NCBI RefSeq assembly: GCF_015704865.1
Contig: NZ_JADQTO010000019.1
Coordinates: 1 to 64,000, forward strand
From: Actinoplanes aureus
GTDB lineage: Bacteria; Actinomycetota; Actinomycetes; Mycobacteriales; Micromonosporaceae
DNA length: 64,000 bases
Direction: 5' to 3'
The stretch's first letter is position 1, and each line of letters begins with the position of its first letter. The translations under genes and the position numbers were made by a program. Positions 1-8,535 of the stretch are shown piece by piece. Below the pieces are notes generated by a model. It saw only the letters and a list, made by a program, of their open reading frames with translations. It was not told the origin of the DNA and did no database searches.

Positions 1-18
1 GGCCTCCCGCGGGAGGCC
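1..18 (-). terminator. Hairpin downstream of the cyclophilin pair
   Basis: A perfect 18-base palindrome (GGCCTCCC, GC, GGGAGGCC) lies 20 bases beyond the stop of the minus-strand cyclophilin gene. Its position and GC-rich stem suit an intrinsic terminator of the two-gene cyclophilin unit. The window edge cuts off whatever follows, so a U-tract cannot be checked. Confidence 0.5.
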
Positions 19-38
19 GCCCCTTTCGTACTACTCGC

Positions 39-863
39 TCAGGAGACCGTCATGGTCTTGATCGTCAGTTCCTTCTTGGGGTGACCGCCGCCGGCCGACT
101 CCTTGAAGGCGCCGTCATCGCCGGCCTTGACCACGTCCTTGACGACGTCCAGACCCTTGGTGATCGTGCCGAGCAGCGTGTAGTTCGGCTGGAGCTGGGT
201 GTCCTCGGAGACGATGAAGAACTGGCTGCCGGTGCTGCCGGGCTGGCCGGTGTTCGCCATCGCGATGGAGCCCGCCGGGTACGGCTTGGCGGTGTCGGTC
301 GGCAGGTTCTCCTCGACCATGGTGTAGCTCGGGCCGCCGGTGCCGTCGCTGTCGCGGTAGCCCTTGCCGGTGGCGAACGGGTCACCGCACTGGAGGACCT
401 TGAACGAGGCCTCGTTGACCAGCCGGTGGCACTTGGTGTTGTCGAGGAACTTCTTCTCCGCCAGGTGCTTGTAGCTGGCGCCGGTGCACGGGGCCTTCGA
501 CAGGTCGATGGTCGCCTCGATCGGGCCGAGGTTGGTGTCGAGGGTGAGCGTGCTGGTGCCGACGTTCGGCACGCTGGTCGGTGGCAGGCCGACGTCCTTC
601 ACCTTGCCGCCGGTCGACTCGTCGGACGGGGTCCAGGTGCAGGACACGGTGCCGGCCTTGGCCGCCGCGCTGGTCTTCTTGTCGTCCTTGTTCATGACGC
701 TGACGACCCAGACGGCCGCACCGGCGATGACGACCACCGCGAGTGCGGAGCCGAGGATCGCCCGCTGGCGGCGGCGCTTGCGTGCGGCTGTCGCACGCTC
801 GGCCATCTCCTTCTCGAGCCGGGCCCGCGCCGCCGCGCGTTGCCGGTCCTTGATCGACGACAC
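39..863 (-). CDS. Membrane-anchored peptidyl-prolyl cis-trans isomerase (cyclophilin type)
   Basis: This 274-residue protein has a basic cytoplasmic N-terminus, one membrane segment at about residues 35-57, and a cyclophilin domain from about residue 100 to the end that should lie outside the membrane. Cyclophilins isomerise X-Pro peptide bonds. The domain keeps CHRLV (the catalytic His-Arg pair), QCGD in place of QGGD, and GSQFFI. I chose the GTG at 863, with AGGGAG 9 bases upstream, over a start 14 codons earlier, because the resulting N-terminus (VSSIKDRQR) matches that of the upstream paralogue (VASSRDRQR). It lies 38 bases downstream of that paralogue and is probably co-transcribed. In Mycobacterium tuberculosis the equivalent gene is the ppiB-type protein beside hisS and relA. 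Confidence 0.9.
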   Translation of the reverse strand: MSSIKDRQRAAARARLEKEMAERATAARKRRRQRAILGSALAVVVIAGAAVWVVSVMNKDDKKTSAAAKAGTVSCTWTPSDESTGGKVKDVGLPPTSVPNVGTSTLTLDTNLGPIEATIDLSKAPCTGASYKHLAEKKFLDNTKCHRLVNEASFKVLQCGDPFATGKGYRDSDGTGGPSYTMVEENLPTDTAKPYPAGSIAMANTGQPGSTGSQFFIVSEDTQLQPNYTLLGTITKGLDVVKDVVKAGDDGAFKESAGGGHPKKELTIKTMTVS

Positions 864-901
864 GGTGTTCTCCCTGCTGCTGTCTTCGTCCATCACGAAA
901 C

Positions 902-1759
902 TCACGACTGGGTGCTTGCCGAGGGGGCCGCGGAGGCGGCGGCCGCGCCGACGGTCAGGGTTTTGATGGTGATCTTCTCCTTGGGCTTGACCTTGTCACC
1001 CGTGGCGTTCTCGACCGTAGCGATCTTGGAGATGGCGGTCAGGGTGTCCTGACCACCGGTCACCTGGCCGATGATCGAGTACTGCGGCTCGGCCGGGCTG
1101 AAGTCCTTCAGGAAGATCAGGAACTGGCTGCTGTTCGCGCCGGGTGGGTTGCCGATCATCGCCACCGTGCCCTTGGGGTAGAGGACGGTGCCGGCCGGGG
1201 CGGCGCTCGCGCTCGGCGACGGCGCCGGAGCCGACGGCACGTTCTCGTCGTAGAAGCTGTACGTCGGGCCGCCGTTGCCGGTAGCGCTCGGGTCACCGCA
1301 GCGCAGCGCGCCGTCAGCGGTGATCTCGTGGCACTCGGTGTTGTCGTAGAACGTCTTGCCGGCCAGGTAGGAGATGCTCGCCGCGGCACACGGCGCACTG
1401 GCCAGGTCCAGGCTCGCGACGATCGGCGCACCCTTGTCGGTGCTGATCGTCATGGTCTCCGTACCGGTCTGCGGCAGGTCCTTGGTGGGCGGTGTGCCGA
1501 CCTCTTTGAGGTCGGGATTGGCCGACGCGCTCTGCGGGGTCCAGAGGCAGACGTCACCGGCCTCGGTCTCGGTGGATTCATCGCCGTCGAAGGCGCCACC
1601 GATCCAGGCACCGCCGGCGATGACCAGGACGAGTGCCGTCACGGTGCCGACACCGGCCCAGATTCGACGGCGGCGGCGCTCCCGCTCGGCCCGGCGGGCC
1701 ATCTGCCGGTCGTATTTCGCGCGCGCGAGCTTGCGCTGCCGGTCCCTGCTGGAAGCCAC
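902..1759 (-). CDS. Cyclophilin-like membrane protein lacking the catalytic arginine
   Basis: This 285-residue paralogue of the downstream gene shares its layout: basic N-terminus, one membrane segment at about residues 36-57, then an extracytoplasmic cyclophilin-like domain. Where the neighbour reads CHRLV, this protein reads CHEIT, so the arginine essential for isomerase activity is replaced by glutamate. QCGD has become RCGD and GSQFF has become SSQFL. It probably binds proline-containing targets or acts as a scaffold rather than a catalyst. That is inference from the substitutions. The GTG at 1759 has AAGGA about 9 bases upstream. Longer in-frame extensions would run into the divergent hydrolase gene and were rejected. 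The C-terminus is rich in Ala and Ser. Confidence 0.85.
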   Translation of the reverse strand: MASSRDRQRKLARAKYDRQMARRAERERRRRRIWAGVGTVTALVLVIAGGAWIGGAFDGDESTETEAGDVCLWTPQSASANPDLKEVGTPPTKDLPQTGTETMTISTDKGAPIVASLDLASAPCAAASISYLAGKTFYDNTECHEITADGALRCGDPSATGNGGPTYSFYDENVPSAPAPSPSASAAPAGTVLYPKGTVAMIGNPPGANSSQFLIFLKDFSPAEPQYSIIGQVTGGQDTLTAISKIATVENATGDKVKPKEKITIKTLTVGAAAASAAPSASTQS

Positions 1760-1903
1760 CGAACGCTGTCCTTCCCTGTGCATGTCAAGGGGTGCGGCAC
1801 GCCACACGCCCGCAAGAGTGTACGGGTACCTCCTGAGAAAGTGGTGTGCGGAGGTCCGGCTAGGCTCGTTACGATTCGGACCCATCCCAGAGAGGTCGTC
1901 ACC

Positions 1904-2590
1904 GTGCTCGTCACCGGCTTTCCGGCTGAGGCCTTCGGCACCAACTGCTATGTGGTGGCCGCCGGTCCGGGCGAGCAGTGCCTGATCGTGGACCCGGGCA
2001 TCGGCGTGCTCGACCAGCTGGACGAGGTGCTGGCGAAACACCGGCTGTCGCCGGCCGCGGTGCTGCTCACGCACGGGCACCTGGATCACACCTTCTCGGT
2101 GGCGCCGGTCTGCGGCGCGCGCGGCATCACGGCGTATGTGCACCCCGCCGACCTGGAGATGCTGGCCGATCCGGCGAAGGGTCTCAGTGCCGACCTCAAT
2201 CAGCTCTTCGGCGGCCGCCTGCAGTACTCGGAACCCGACGATGTGGCCGAGCTGACCGACGGCGCGGTGCTGAGCCTCGCCGGCCTCGAGGTGACCGTCG
2301 ACCACGCTCCGGGCCATACCGGCGGGTCGGTGCTGTTCCGCCTGCCGGGCGACACCTCCGAGGAACTCTGCTTCTCCGGGGACGTGCTCTTCGCGGGATC
2401 CATCGGACGCACCGACCTGCCGGGTGGCAGCACCCCGACGATGATGGCCAGCCTGCGGGACAAGATCCTGCCGCTGGCCGATGACACCGTCGTGCTGCCC
2501 GGCCACGGTCCGGCCACCACCATCGGCCGTGAGCGCGCGTCGAACCCGTACCTGCGGGAGCTGACCGGCGCGCCCGGCCGCGGCTTCTGA
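1904..2590 (+). CDS. MBL-fold metallo-hydrolase (glyoxalase II-like)
   Basis: This 228-residue protein is a compact metallo-beta-lactamase-fold hydrolase. THGHLDH at residues 56-62 is the HxHxDH zinc-binding motif, followed by APGHTGGS around residue 140, a GDVLF segment with the bridging aspartate, and PGHGPAT near the end. Such proteins hydrolyse thioesters such as S-lactoyl-glutathione or mycothiol equivalents; the substrate here is unknown. The GTG at 1904 is preceded by AGAGAGG. It lies 14 bases before hisS and divergent from the cyclophilin pair, the same neighbourhood as the glyoxalase II homologue next to hisS in mycobacteria, so co-transcription with hisS is likely. Confidence 0.88.
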   Translation: MLVTGFPAEAFGTNCYVVAAGPGEQCLIVDPGIGVLDQLDEVLAKHRLSPAAVLLTHGHLDHTFSVAPVCGARGITAYVHPADLEMLADPAKGLSADLNQLFGGRLQYSEPDDVAELTDGAVLSLAGLEVTVDHAPGHTGGSVLFRLPGDTSEELCFSGDVLFAGSIGRTDLPGGSTPTMMASLRDKILPLADDTVVLPGHGPATTIGRERASNPYLRELTGAPGRGF

Positions 2591-2604
2591 TCTCTGGAGA
2601 AATT

Positions 2605-3912
2605 GTGCCTATTTCCGGTTTTCCCGAATGGCTGCCGCCGCAGCGCATGATCGAGCAGTTCGTGCTCGACAAGATCCGGTCCACCTTCGAGCTGTACGGG
2701 TTCGCCCCGCTGGAGACGCGTGCCGTCGAGCCGGTCGAGACGCTGCTCAGCAAGGGCGAGACGTCCAAAGAGATCTACCTGCTGCGCCGTCTCCAGGAGG
2801 AGTCGGCGACCTCGGATGATCAGCTCGGCCTGCACTTCGATCTGACCGTCCCGTTCGCACGGTTCGTCGTGGAGAACAACGGGAAGCTGCAGTTCCCGTT
2901 CCGCCGCTACCAGATTCAGAAGGTGTGGCGTGGTGAGCGGCCGCAGGAGGGCCGCTACCGGGAGTTCCTCCAGGCCGACATCGACGTGGTGAACCGGGAC
3001 ACCCTGCCGTTCCACTTCGACACCGAGATGCCGCTGGTGATCGGCGACGTGTTCCGGTCGTTGCCCATCCCGCAGGCGATCATCCAGGTCAACAACCGGA
3101 AGGTGTGCGAGGGCTTCTATCGCGGTCTCGGGCTGCCCGACACCGCGCAGGTGCTGCGTACCGTCGACAAGCTCGACAAGATCGGCCCGGACAAGGTCGC
3201 GGCGGCGCTGGTCGAGACGGCCGGCGCCACCGACGCACAGGCGGCCGCCTGCCTGAAACTGGCCGAGATCTCGGCATCCGACGGCTCGTTCGTCGACCGT
3301 GTCCGCGCCCTCGGCGTGACCGACCCGCTCCTCGACGAGGGCCTCAGCGAGCTGCTCCAGGTCGTCGAGACCGCCGCCGAGCACGCGCCCGGCCTGGTCG
3401 TCGCCGAGCTGAAGATCGCGCGCGGGCTGGACTACTACACCGGCACGGTCTACGAGACCCAGCTGCGTGGCTACGAGCGGTTCGGCTCGGTCTGCTCCGG
3501 CGGCCGCTACGAGACCCTCGCCTCGGTCGGCAACACCCGCTTCCCGGGCGTCGGCATCTCCATCGGCGTCTCCCGGCTGCTCGGCATCCTCTTCGGGCAG
3601 AACGCGCTGACTGTCTCCCGGTCGGTGCCGACCTGTGTGGTGGTCGCGGTGCCCAGTGAGGACAAGCGCTCCGGCTGCGACCGGATCGCCACGGCGCTGC
3701 GCCGGCGGGGCATCCCGACCGAGGTGGCCCCGACCGCCGCCAAGTTCGGCAAGCAGATCCAGTTCGCCGACCGGCGCGGTATTCCGTACGTGTGGTTCCC
3801 CGGCTCGCCGGACACCGTGAAGGACATCCGCTCCGGCGAGCAGGTGGAGGCTTCCGCCGCGGATTGGACTCCGCCGGCCGCCGATCTGCAACCGGTTGTC
3901 TCAGCAGGCTGA
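2605..3912 (+). CDS. hisS: Histidine--tRNA ligase
   Basis: This 435-residue class II aminoacyl-tRNA synthetase charges tRNA-His in the cytoplasm. Class II motif 2 is visible in the segment FRRYQIQKVWRGERPQEGRY at about residues 97-116. The histidine-specific segment ARGLDYYTGTVYE lies near residue 275, motif 3 (GVGISIGVSRLLG) follows, and a C-terminal anticodon-binding domain completes the protein. The length is normal for the bacterial family. The start is GTG at 2605 with CTGGAGA 6-7 bases upstream. It follows the MBL hydrolase by 14 bases and is probably in the same transcript. Confidence 0.97.
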   Translation: MPISGFPEWLPPQRMIEQFVLDKIRSTFELYGFAPLETRAVEPVETLLSKGETSKEIYLLRRLQEESATSDDQLGLHFDLTVPFARFVVENNGKLQFPFRRYQIQKVWRGERPQEGRYREFLQADIDVVNRDTLPFHFDTEMPLVIGDVFRSLPIPQAIIQVNNRKVCEGFYRGLGLPDTAQVLRTVDKLDKIGPDKVAAALVETAGATDAQAAACLKLAEISASDGSFVDRVRALGVTDPLLDEGLSELLQVVETAAEHAPGLVVAELKIARGLDYYTGTVYETQLRGYERFGSVCSGGRYETLASVGNTRFPGVGISIGVSRLLGILFGQNALTVSRSVPTCVVVAVPSEDKRSGCDRIATALRRRGIPTEVAPTAAKFGKQIQFADRRGIPYVWFPGSPDTVKDIRSGEQVEASAADWTPPAADLQPVVSAG

Positions 3913-3945
3913 CGTCGCCCTGGTCCGGCGGTTACCTTGACGGGG
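3910..3945 (+). promoter_or_regulatory. Leaderless promoter of the acyl-ACP desaturase
   Basis: TGACGT at 3910-3915, a 17-base spacer and TACCTT at 3933-3938 make a plausible sigma-70-type promoter. The GTG start at 3945 lies exactly where transcription would begin, and no Shine-Dalgarno sequence precedes it. Confidence 0.5.
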
Positions 3946-4874
3946 TGCCGCTGGACCAGACCGCACTTCTGATCGAGCTCGAGCCCGTGGTGGCCACCAA
4001 CCTCGACCGGCATCTGTCGCTGGCCAAGGAGTGGTTCCCACACGAGTACGTGCCGTGGAGTTCCGGGCGCACCTTCGACGGTGTGCTCGACGGGGAACCC
4101 TGGCGCCCGGACGATTCGGATTTACCCGATGTGGCGCGTACCGCGCTGATCGTCAATCTGCTCACTGAGGACAATCTGCCCTCTTATCACCACGAGATCG
4201 CCACGCTCTTCGGCCGTGACGGCGCGTGGGGCACGTGGGTGCACCGGTGGACCGCGGAGGAGGGGCGGCACGGGATCGCCATCCGCGACTATCTGACCGT
4301 GACCCGCGCCGTCGACCCGATCGCTCTGGAACGCGCCCGGATGACCCATATGGAGTCCGGCTACACGAACGATCATCCCGACGAGCTGTTGCACTCGGTG
4401 GCCTACGTGGCCTTCCAGGAGCTGGCCACCCGCATCTCGCACCGCAACACCGGCCGGGCCACCGGTGATCCGATCGCCGAGCAGCTGCTCGCCCGGGTCG
4501 CCGCCGACGAGAACCTGCACATGGTCTTCTACCGCAACCTGCTTGCGGCGGCCTTCGACCACGCACCCGACCAGGCGATGCGTGCGGTCACCGACGTCGT
4601 CGCCGGCTTCCAGATGCCCGGCGCCAACATCGAGGGCTTCGGCCGCAAGGCGCTGTCGATCGCGCTGGCCGGCATCTACGACCTGCGCCAGCATCGCGAC
4701 GAGGTGCTGGCGCCGGTGCTGCGCCAGTGGGACGTCTGGGACCGCACCGACGTGGGCGCGGAAGGCGAGAAGGCGCGCGAGGAGCTCGCCGCGCACATGC
4801 GCGAGCTGGAAACCCAGGCCGCGCGCTTCGAGGAGAAGCGCGAGGCTCGCAAGAACCGCCTGAAACCCTCTTGA
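3945..4874 (+). CDS. Acyl-ACP desaturase (ferritin-like di-iron)
   Basis: This 309-residue protein belongs to the soluble acyl-[acyl-carrier-protein] desaturase family, like mycobacterial DesA1/DesA2 and plant stearoyl-ACP desaturase. Such enzymes put a double bond into ACP-bound fatty acids using a di-iron centre, oxygen and ferredoxin. Iron-ligand motifs are visible: TEDNLPSYHHE near residue 70, EEGRH near residue 105 and DENLHMVFYR near residue 188. The C-terminus is a charged, probably coiled helix. The start is the GTG at 3945, which appears leaderless. The gene converges on the thioesterase gene. It probably sets membrane-lipid unsaturation; the exact substrate cannot be read from the sequence. 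Confidence 0.9.
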   Translation: MPLDQTALLIELEPVVATNLDRHLSLAKEWFPHEYVPWSSGRTFDGVLDGEPWRPDDSDLPDVARTALIVNLLTEDNLPSYHHEIATLFGRDGAWGTWVHRWTAEEGRHGIAIRDYLTVTRAVDPIALERARMTHMESGYTNDHPDELLHSVAYVAFQELATRISHRNTGRATGDPIAEQLLARVAADENLHMVFYRNLLAAAFDHAPDQAMRAVTDVVAGFQMPGANIEGFGRKALSIALAGIYDLRQHRDEVLAPVLRQWDVWDRTDVGAEGEKAREELAAHMRELETQAARFEEKREARKNRLKPS

Positions 4875-4988
4875 GGTACGGGTCAACCCAGTCGCGCCGA
4901 GCCGAGGCCGTCCCCGGAAGCTCCGCGCGAGCCGGGCGCCGGTCTCGGCCCCAGCGCGACCGCCGGGCCCAGGCTGGTGGCTTTCCCG

Positions 4989-5510
4989 CTAGCGGGCGGG
5001 AAGCTCGAAGAGCAGGCAGCTCGAGGTCGCGTGAGCGACCAGGCGGCCGGCGGCGTCGGTGAGGCGGGCCTCGGCCAGTGCGGTGCGGCGCCCGCGCTGC
5101 AGGACCGTGCCGGTGCAGGTGAGACGGCCGGAGTCGACGGTGACGGCGCGGAGGAACTTCACGTTGAGGTCCATGCTGGTGTAGCCGACGCCGGCCGGCA
5201 GCGTGCTGTGCACCGAGCAGGCGGCGGCGGTGTCCAGCAGGGTGGAGATCACGCCGCCGTGCACGGTGCCCAGCGGGTTGTAGTGGAACTCCTGCGGGTC
5301 CAGCTCGAGGGTGACGCTGCCCTCCTCGGCCCGCATGCCGGCCGCGTCGATCAGGTGCATGATCGGCGGCGGGGGCAGCTCGCCGGCGGACATCGCGCGG
5401 AGCAGCTCGAGGCCGCTGCGCCGGCCGAGCAGCGCGGCGTGCTCGGTCGGGTCGCTCCAGCTGTAGGTGCGGGTGCGGGCCGAAGCGGGAGCATCCTGAG
5501 TCTGCGTCAT
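4989..5510 (-). CDS. Hotdog-fold thioesterase (PaaI/YbgC-like)
   Basis: This protein of about 173 residues carries a single hotdog domain of the acyl-CoA thioesterase type. The segment NPLGTVHGGVISTLLDTAAA around residues 80-99 holds the conserved GxxHGGxxxxLxD motif of PaaI-like enzymes. It probably hydrolyses an acyl- or aryl-CoA. I chose the ATG at 5510. An in-frame TTG at 5546 would extend it by 12 codons, but it lies inside the likely promoter region shared with the divergent HxlR gene. Pairing with an HxlR regulator suggests induction by a small molecule, which is inference. A CCCGCTAGCGGG palindrome at 4985-4996 spans the stop codon. Confidence 0.82.
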   Translation of the reverse strand: MTQTQDAPASARTRTYSWSDPTEHAALLGRRSGLELLRAMSAGELPPPPIMHLIDAAGMRAEEGSVTLELDPQEFHYNPLGTVHGGVISTLLDTAAACSVHSTLPAGVGYTSMDLNVKFLRAVTVDSGRLTCTGTVLQRGRRTALAEARLTDAAGRLVAHATSSCLLFELPAR

Positions 5511-5530
5511 GGACGCAGGCTGCCACGGGC

Positions 5531-5567
5531 TTGCTGCGTCTGTCAACGAGACCTAGCCTCGACGGCA
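5531..5567 (+). promoter_or_regulatory. Leaderless promoter of the HxlR-MFS operon
   Basis: TTGCTG at 5531-5536, a 17-base spacer and TAGCCT at 5554-5559 form a good actinobacterial promoter. The ATG at 5567 is 7 bases past the -10 box, so the transcript probably starts at or next to the start codon. Confidence 0.6.
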
Positions 5568-6052
5568 TGGTCGGAAACGTCACACCCGCGGACGCCCTGA
5601 ACTGGTCCGCCGACAACTGCACGATCAGCCGGGCGATGGCGATCCTCGGCGAGAAGTGGACCATCGTGGTGCTGCGTGACGTCTTCAACGGGATCCGGCG
5701 TTTCGACGACATGCGGGTGCACACCGGCATCCCGCGTCAGGTGCTGACGAACCGGCTGGCCGCCCTGGTCGAGCACGGGGTGCTGCGCCGGGTGCCCTAC
5801 CAGGAGCCGGGCGCCCGGGTCCGCCACGAGTACCGGCTGACCGAGAAGGGCTTCGACCTCTACCCGGTGCTGATCGCGGTCGCCGAGTGGGGCAACCGGT
5901 ACCTGGCCGATCCCGAGGGGCCGCCGATCGAGTACGCCCACCGGGAGTGCGGCGCCGAGGTGAGCGTCGAGATGCGCTGCACCGAGGGGCACACGATCGG
6001 CGACAAGCGTGCCGTGCTGCCCCGGCCCGGTCCGGGTACCCGGCGACGGTGA
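5567..6052 (+). CDS. HxlR-family winged-helix transcriptional regulator
   Basis: This 161-residue protein has the typical HxlR domain at about residues 15-110. It includes the cysteine-bearing N-terminus (NCTISRAMAILGEKWT), RFDDM and PRQVLTNRLAALVEHGVL, the recognition-helix region. A C-terminal extension carries further cysteines (HRECGAEVSVEMRC) that might sense redox state or a ligand. HxlR proteins are usually local repressors or activators that respond to small molecules. The gene overlaps the following exporter by a GTGA junction, so the two are translationally coupled. It is divergent from the thioesterase gene, and it probably controls both sides. Confidence 0.9.
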   Translation: MVGNVTPADALNWSADNCTISRAMAILGEKWTIVVLRDVFNGIRRFDDMRVHTGIPRQVLTNRLAALVEHGVLRRVPYQEPGARVRHEYRLTEKGFDLYPVLIAVAEWGNRYLADPEGPPIEYAHRECGAEVSVEMRCTEGHTIGDKRAVLPRPGPGTRRR

Positions 6053-7626
6053 CCGTTACCGACCCGTGGGCTCCTCTGCGTCAACCGGTGTTCCGGATGC
6101 TCTGGCTGGCGGCGCTCGCCAGCAACGTCGGCACGTGGATGCAGACCGTCGGCGCGCAATGGCTGGTGGTGCACGAGCCGGACGCGGCGACCTGGGTGAG
6201 CCTGGTGCAGGCCGTCACCATGCTGCCGGTGCTGCTCTTCGCCCTGCCGTCCGGAGCGCTGGCGGACACCCTGGATCGGCGGCGACTGCTGCTCGGCGTA
6301 CAGATCGGGCTCTTCGGGGTGGGTGCGGCGCTGGCCGCGCTCACCTGGCTGGACCACATGCCGCCCGCGTGGTTGCTCTTCTTCACCTTCCTGCTCGGCG
6401 CCGGGCAGGCGCTGACGCTGCCGTCCTGGCAGGCGCTGATCCCGGAGATCGTGCCGCACGACGAGCTGCCGGCCGCCTCCGCGCTGGGCGCCGTCAACAC
6501 CAACCTCGCGCGTTCGGCCGGGCCGGCGGTCGGCGGCCTGCTGGTGGCGCATCTCGGCTCGGCCGCCGTGTTCGCGCTGAACGCCCTCTCGTTCGCGGTG
6601 TTCGCGCTGGTCCTGCTCGCCTGGCGGCGGCCACCGCGGACGCCGGCCGAGCACCCGGAGCACTTCGGGTCGGCGCTGCGCGCCGGCGGGCGGTACGTGC
6701 GGTACTCGCCGGTGATCCGGCGGATCCTGGGCCGGGTGCTGCTCTTCGTGCTGCCCGGCAGCGCGATCTGGGGTCTGCTGCCGCTGATCGCCCGCGAGGA
6801 ACTCGGGATGGGGGCGAGCGGTTACGGCGTGCTGCTCGCGGCGCTCGGGATGGGCGCGATCATCGGCGCGCTGCTGATGCCGCGGGCCCGGATGCTGTTC
6901 AGCCCGGATCAGATGATCGTCGCGACCGGGCTGGTCTACGCCGCGGCGCTGGCGGTCGTCGCGACCGTGCCGCACGCGGTCCCGGTCACCGTCGTGCTGG
7001 TGGGAGCGGGTCTGGCCTGGATGATGCTGGTCTCGCGGATGAACGCCGCGTTGCAGCTGCTCCTGCCGAACTGGGTGCGTGCCCGGGCGCTCGCCATCTA
7101 TCAGCTGTTCTTCGCCGGCGGCCAGGCGGTGGGCGCGCTGCTGTGGGGCCAGGTCGCCGAGGCCTCCGGCCTCACCGAGACCTTCGGCGCGGCCGCGGTG
7201 GTGATGCTGGTGGGTGCCTTGAGCGTACGGGTGCTGCCCGTGCGAACCCACGAGGAGCAGGACCAGACCCCGGCCGTCTTCTGGGCGGAACCGCACCTGA
7301 TGCTCCAGCCGCACCTGGACGAGGGTCCGATCCTGGTCTCCGCGACGTTCCGGGTGCCCGCGGCCAACGCCGAGGCCTTCGCTGCCGGGATGCGGCAGCT
7401 CCGCTGGTCGCGGCAGCGTACCGGGGCGACGCAGTGGGGGCTGTTCCGCGACGGCGCCGACCCGGCTGTCTTCGTCGAGGTCTATCTGGTGCCGACCTGG
7501 GCGGAGCATCTGCGCCAGCACGAGGGACGGCTGACCGGGGCGGACGAGCAGGCCGAGGAGCGGGTGATCGCGCTGGCCGAGGGACCGCCGGAGGTCAAGC
7601 ACCTGTTGCCAGACAACTCCAATTAG
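6049..7626 (+). CDS. MFS exporter of the MFS_3 (EntS-like) type
   Basis: This 525-residue protein has 10-12 predicted membrane helices over residues 10-405. MFS motif A is visible as ALADTLDRRR after the second helix. The soluble C-terminal segment of about 110 residues (the region of RWSRQRTGATQWGLFRDGAD) looks like the ABM-fold tail seen in many MFS_3 proteins. The family includes the enterobactin exporter EntS and exports siderophores or drugs. The GTG at 6049 overlaps the stop codon of the HxlR gene. The regulator-exporter pairing suggests efflux of the compound sensed by the regulator; that compound is unknown. Confidence 0.88.
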   Translation: MTVTDPWAPLRQPVFRMLWLAALASNVGTWMQTVGAQWLVVHEPDAATWVSLVQAVTMLPVLLFALPSGALADTLDRRRLLLGVQIGLFGVGAALAALTWLDHMPPAWLLFFTFLLGAGQALTLPSWQALIPEIVPHDELPAASALGAVNTNLARSAGPAVGGLLVAHLGSAAVFALNALSFAVFALVLLAWRRPPRTPAEHPEHFGSALRAGGRYVRYSPVIRRILGRVLLFVLPGSAIWGLLPLIAREELGMGASGYGVLLAALGMGAIIGALLMPRARMLFSPDQMIVATGLVYAAALAVVATVPHAVPVTVVLVGAGLAWMMLVSRMNAALQLLLPNWVRARALAIYQLFFAGGQAVGALLWGQVAEASGLTETFGAAAVVMLVGALSVRVLPVRTHEEQDQTPAVFWAEPHLMLQPHLDEGPILVSATFRVPAANAEAFAAGMRQLRWSRQRTGATQWGLFRDGADPAVFVEVYLVPTWAEHLRQHEGRLTGADEQAEERVIALAEGPPEVKHLLPDNSN

Positions 7627-7693
7627 CCGGATGTTTCGTATTTGTTCCGAATACCCTCAGGAGTAGCCCGATCGGGTTCTGCCGCCGGGCTTC

Positions 7694-7719
7694 GGCCTGC
7701 GGGCTTCTGCTTTCAGGCC
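7694..7719 (+). terminator. Weak hairpin after the MFS exporter
   Basis: GGCCTG and CAGGCC form a 6-base stem around a 14-base loop, followed by TTTCTG. It is the only terminator-like structure in the 123 bases between the exporter and the cyanophycinase gene. The stem is short, so the call is weak. Confidence 0.25.
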
Positions 7720-7749
7720 TTTCTGCTTCGGCCGCACTGAGGAGGCGCG

Positions 7750-8535
7750 GTGGAGGGCCGGCTTCTGATCATGGGTGGGGCCGCCGGACCGGCTCTGCTG
7801 CTGCGATTCGTCGAACTGGCCGGTGCGGCGGCCGCACAGATCGTGGTGATCGCGACCGCCAGCGAGTCGCCGGAGACCGCCGAGGCGGCGTACGTCGAGA
7901 AGTTCTCCGCGCTCGGCGCCGGCTCGGTGCGCCCGCTCCGCCTCACCTCCCGGATCGAGGCGAACGCGCCCGGCGTCGAGCCGGTGCTGCGCGCGGCCAC
8001 CGGCGTCTTCTTCACCGGCGGTGACCAGGAGCGGATCACCCGGGTGATCGGTGGCACGGCGGCCGACTCGCTGCTGCAGGTGCTGGTCGGGTCCGGTGCG
8101 GTGGTGCTCGCCGGAACCAGTGCGGGCGCCGCGGTGATGTCCGCCACGATGATCACCGGCGGCGACGAACCGGGCGTGACCGCGGGCTGTGTCAGCACCG
8201 GCCCGGGCCTGGAGTTCCTGCCCGGAGTCCTGATCGACCAGCACTTCTCCGAGCGAGGCCGGCTCAACCGGCTGCTCGCCGCGGTCGCCTGCTATCCGCA
8301 CGAGCTCGGTGTCGGCATCGACGAGGACACCGCGATCCTGACCGACGGCGACCGGTTCGAGGTGCTCGGCAGCGGCACCGTGACGGTCGTCGACGCCGGG
8401 TGCGCCACCGACATCCAGGTTCCGCCGGCCGGGCCGATCGCGCTGGCCGGGGCACGCATCCACGTGCTGCCGGCGGGTCACACCTTCCACCTCACGGGCC
8501 GTCAACCGGCCGTAGAACGGGGACGAGCCGCATGA
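7750..8535 (+). CDS. cphB: Cyanophycinase
   Basis: This 261-residue protein is a serine-type exopeptidase of the S51/class I glutamine amidotransferase-like fold. It would cleave cyanophycin into beta-Asp-Arg dipeptides. Visible features are GGAAGP near the N-terminus, FFTGGDQ around residue 85, GTSAGA with the likely nucleophile at Ser124, and DQHFSERGRLNRLL with the conserved histidine region. The length matches cyanobacterial CphB (about 270). The GTG at 7750 has GAGGAGG 6 bases upstream. It overlaps the next gene, cyanophycin synthetase, by an ATGA junction, and that pairing makes the assignment firm. Confidence 0.93.
   Translation: MEGRLLIMGGAAGPALLLRFVELAGAAAAQIVVIATASESPETAEAAYVEKFSALGAGSVRPLRLTSRIEANAPGVEPVLRAATGVFFTGGDQERITRVIGGTAADSLLQVLVGSGAVVLAGTSAGAAVMSATMITGGDEPGVTAGCVSTGPGLEFLPGVLIDQHFSERGRLNRLLAAVACYPHELGVGIDEDTAILTDGDRFEVLGSGTVTVVDAGCATDIQVPPAGPIALAGARIHVLPAGHTFHLTGRQPAVERGRAA

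Noticed and set aside
5511-5546. TTG start at 5546 for the thioesterase
   Set aside because: It lies in the divergent promoter region; TTGACA there looks more like promoter sequence than coding sequence.
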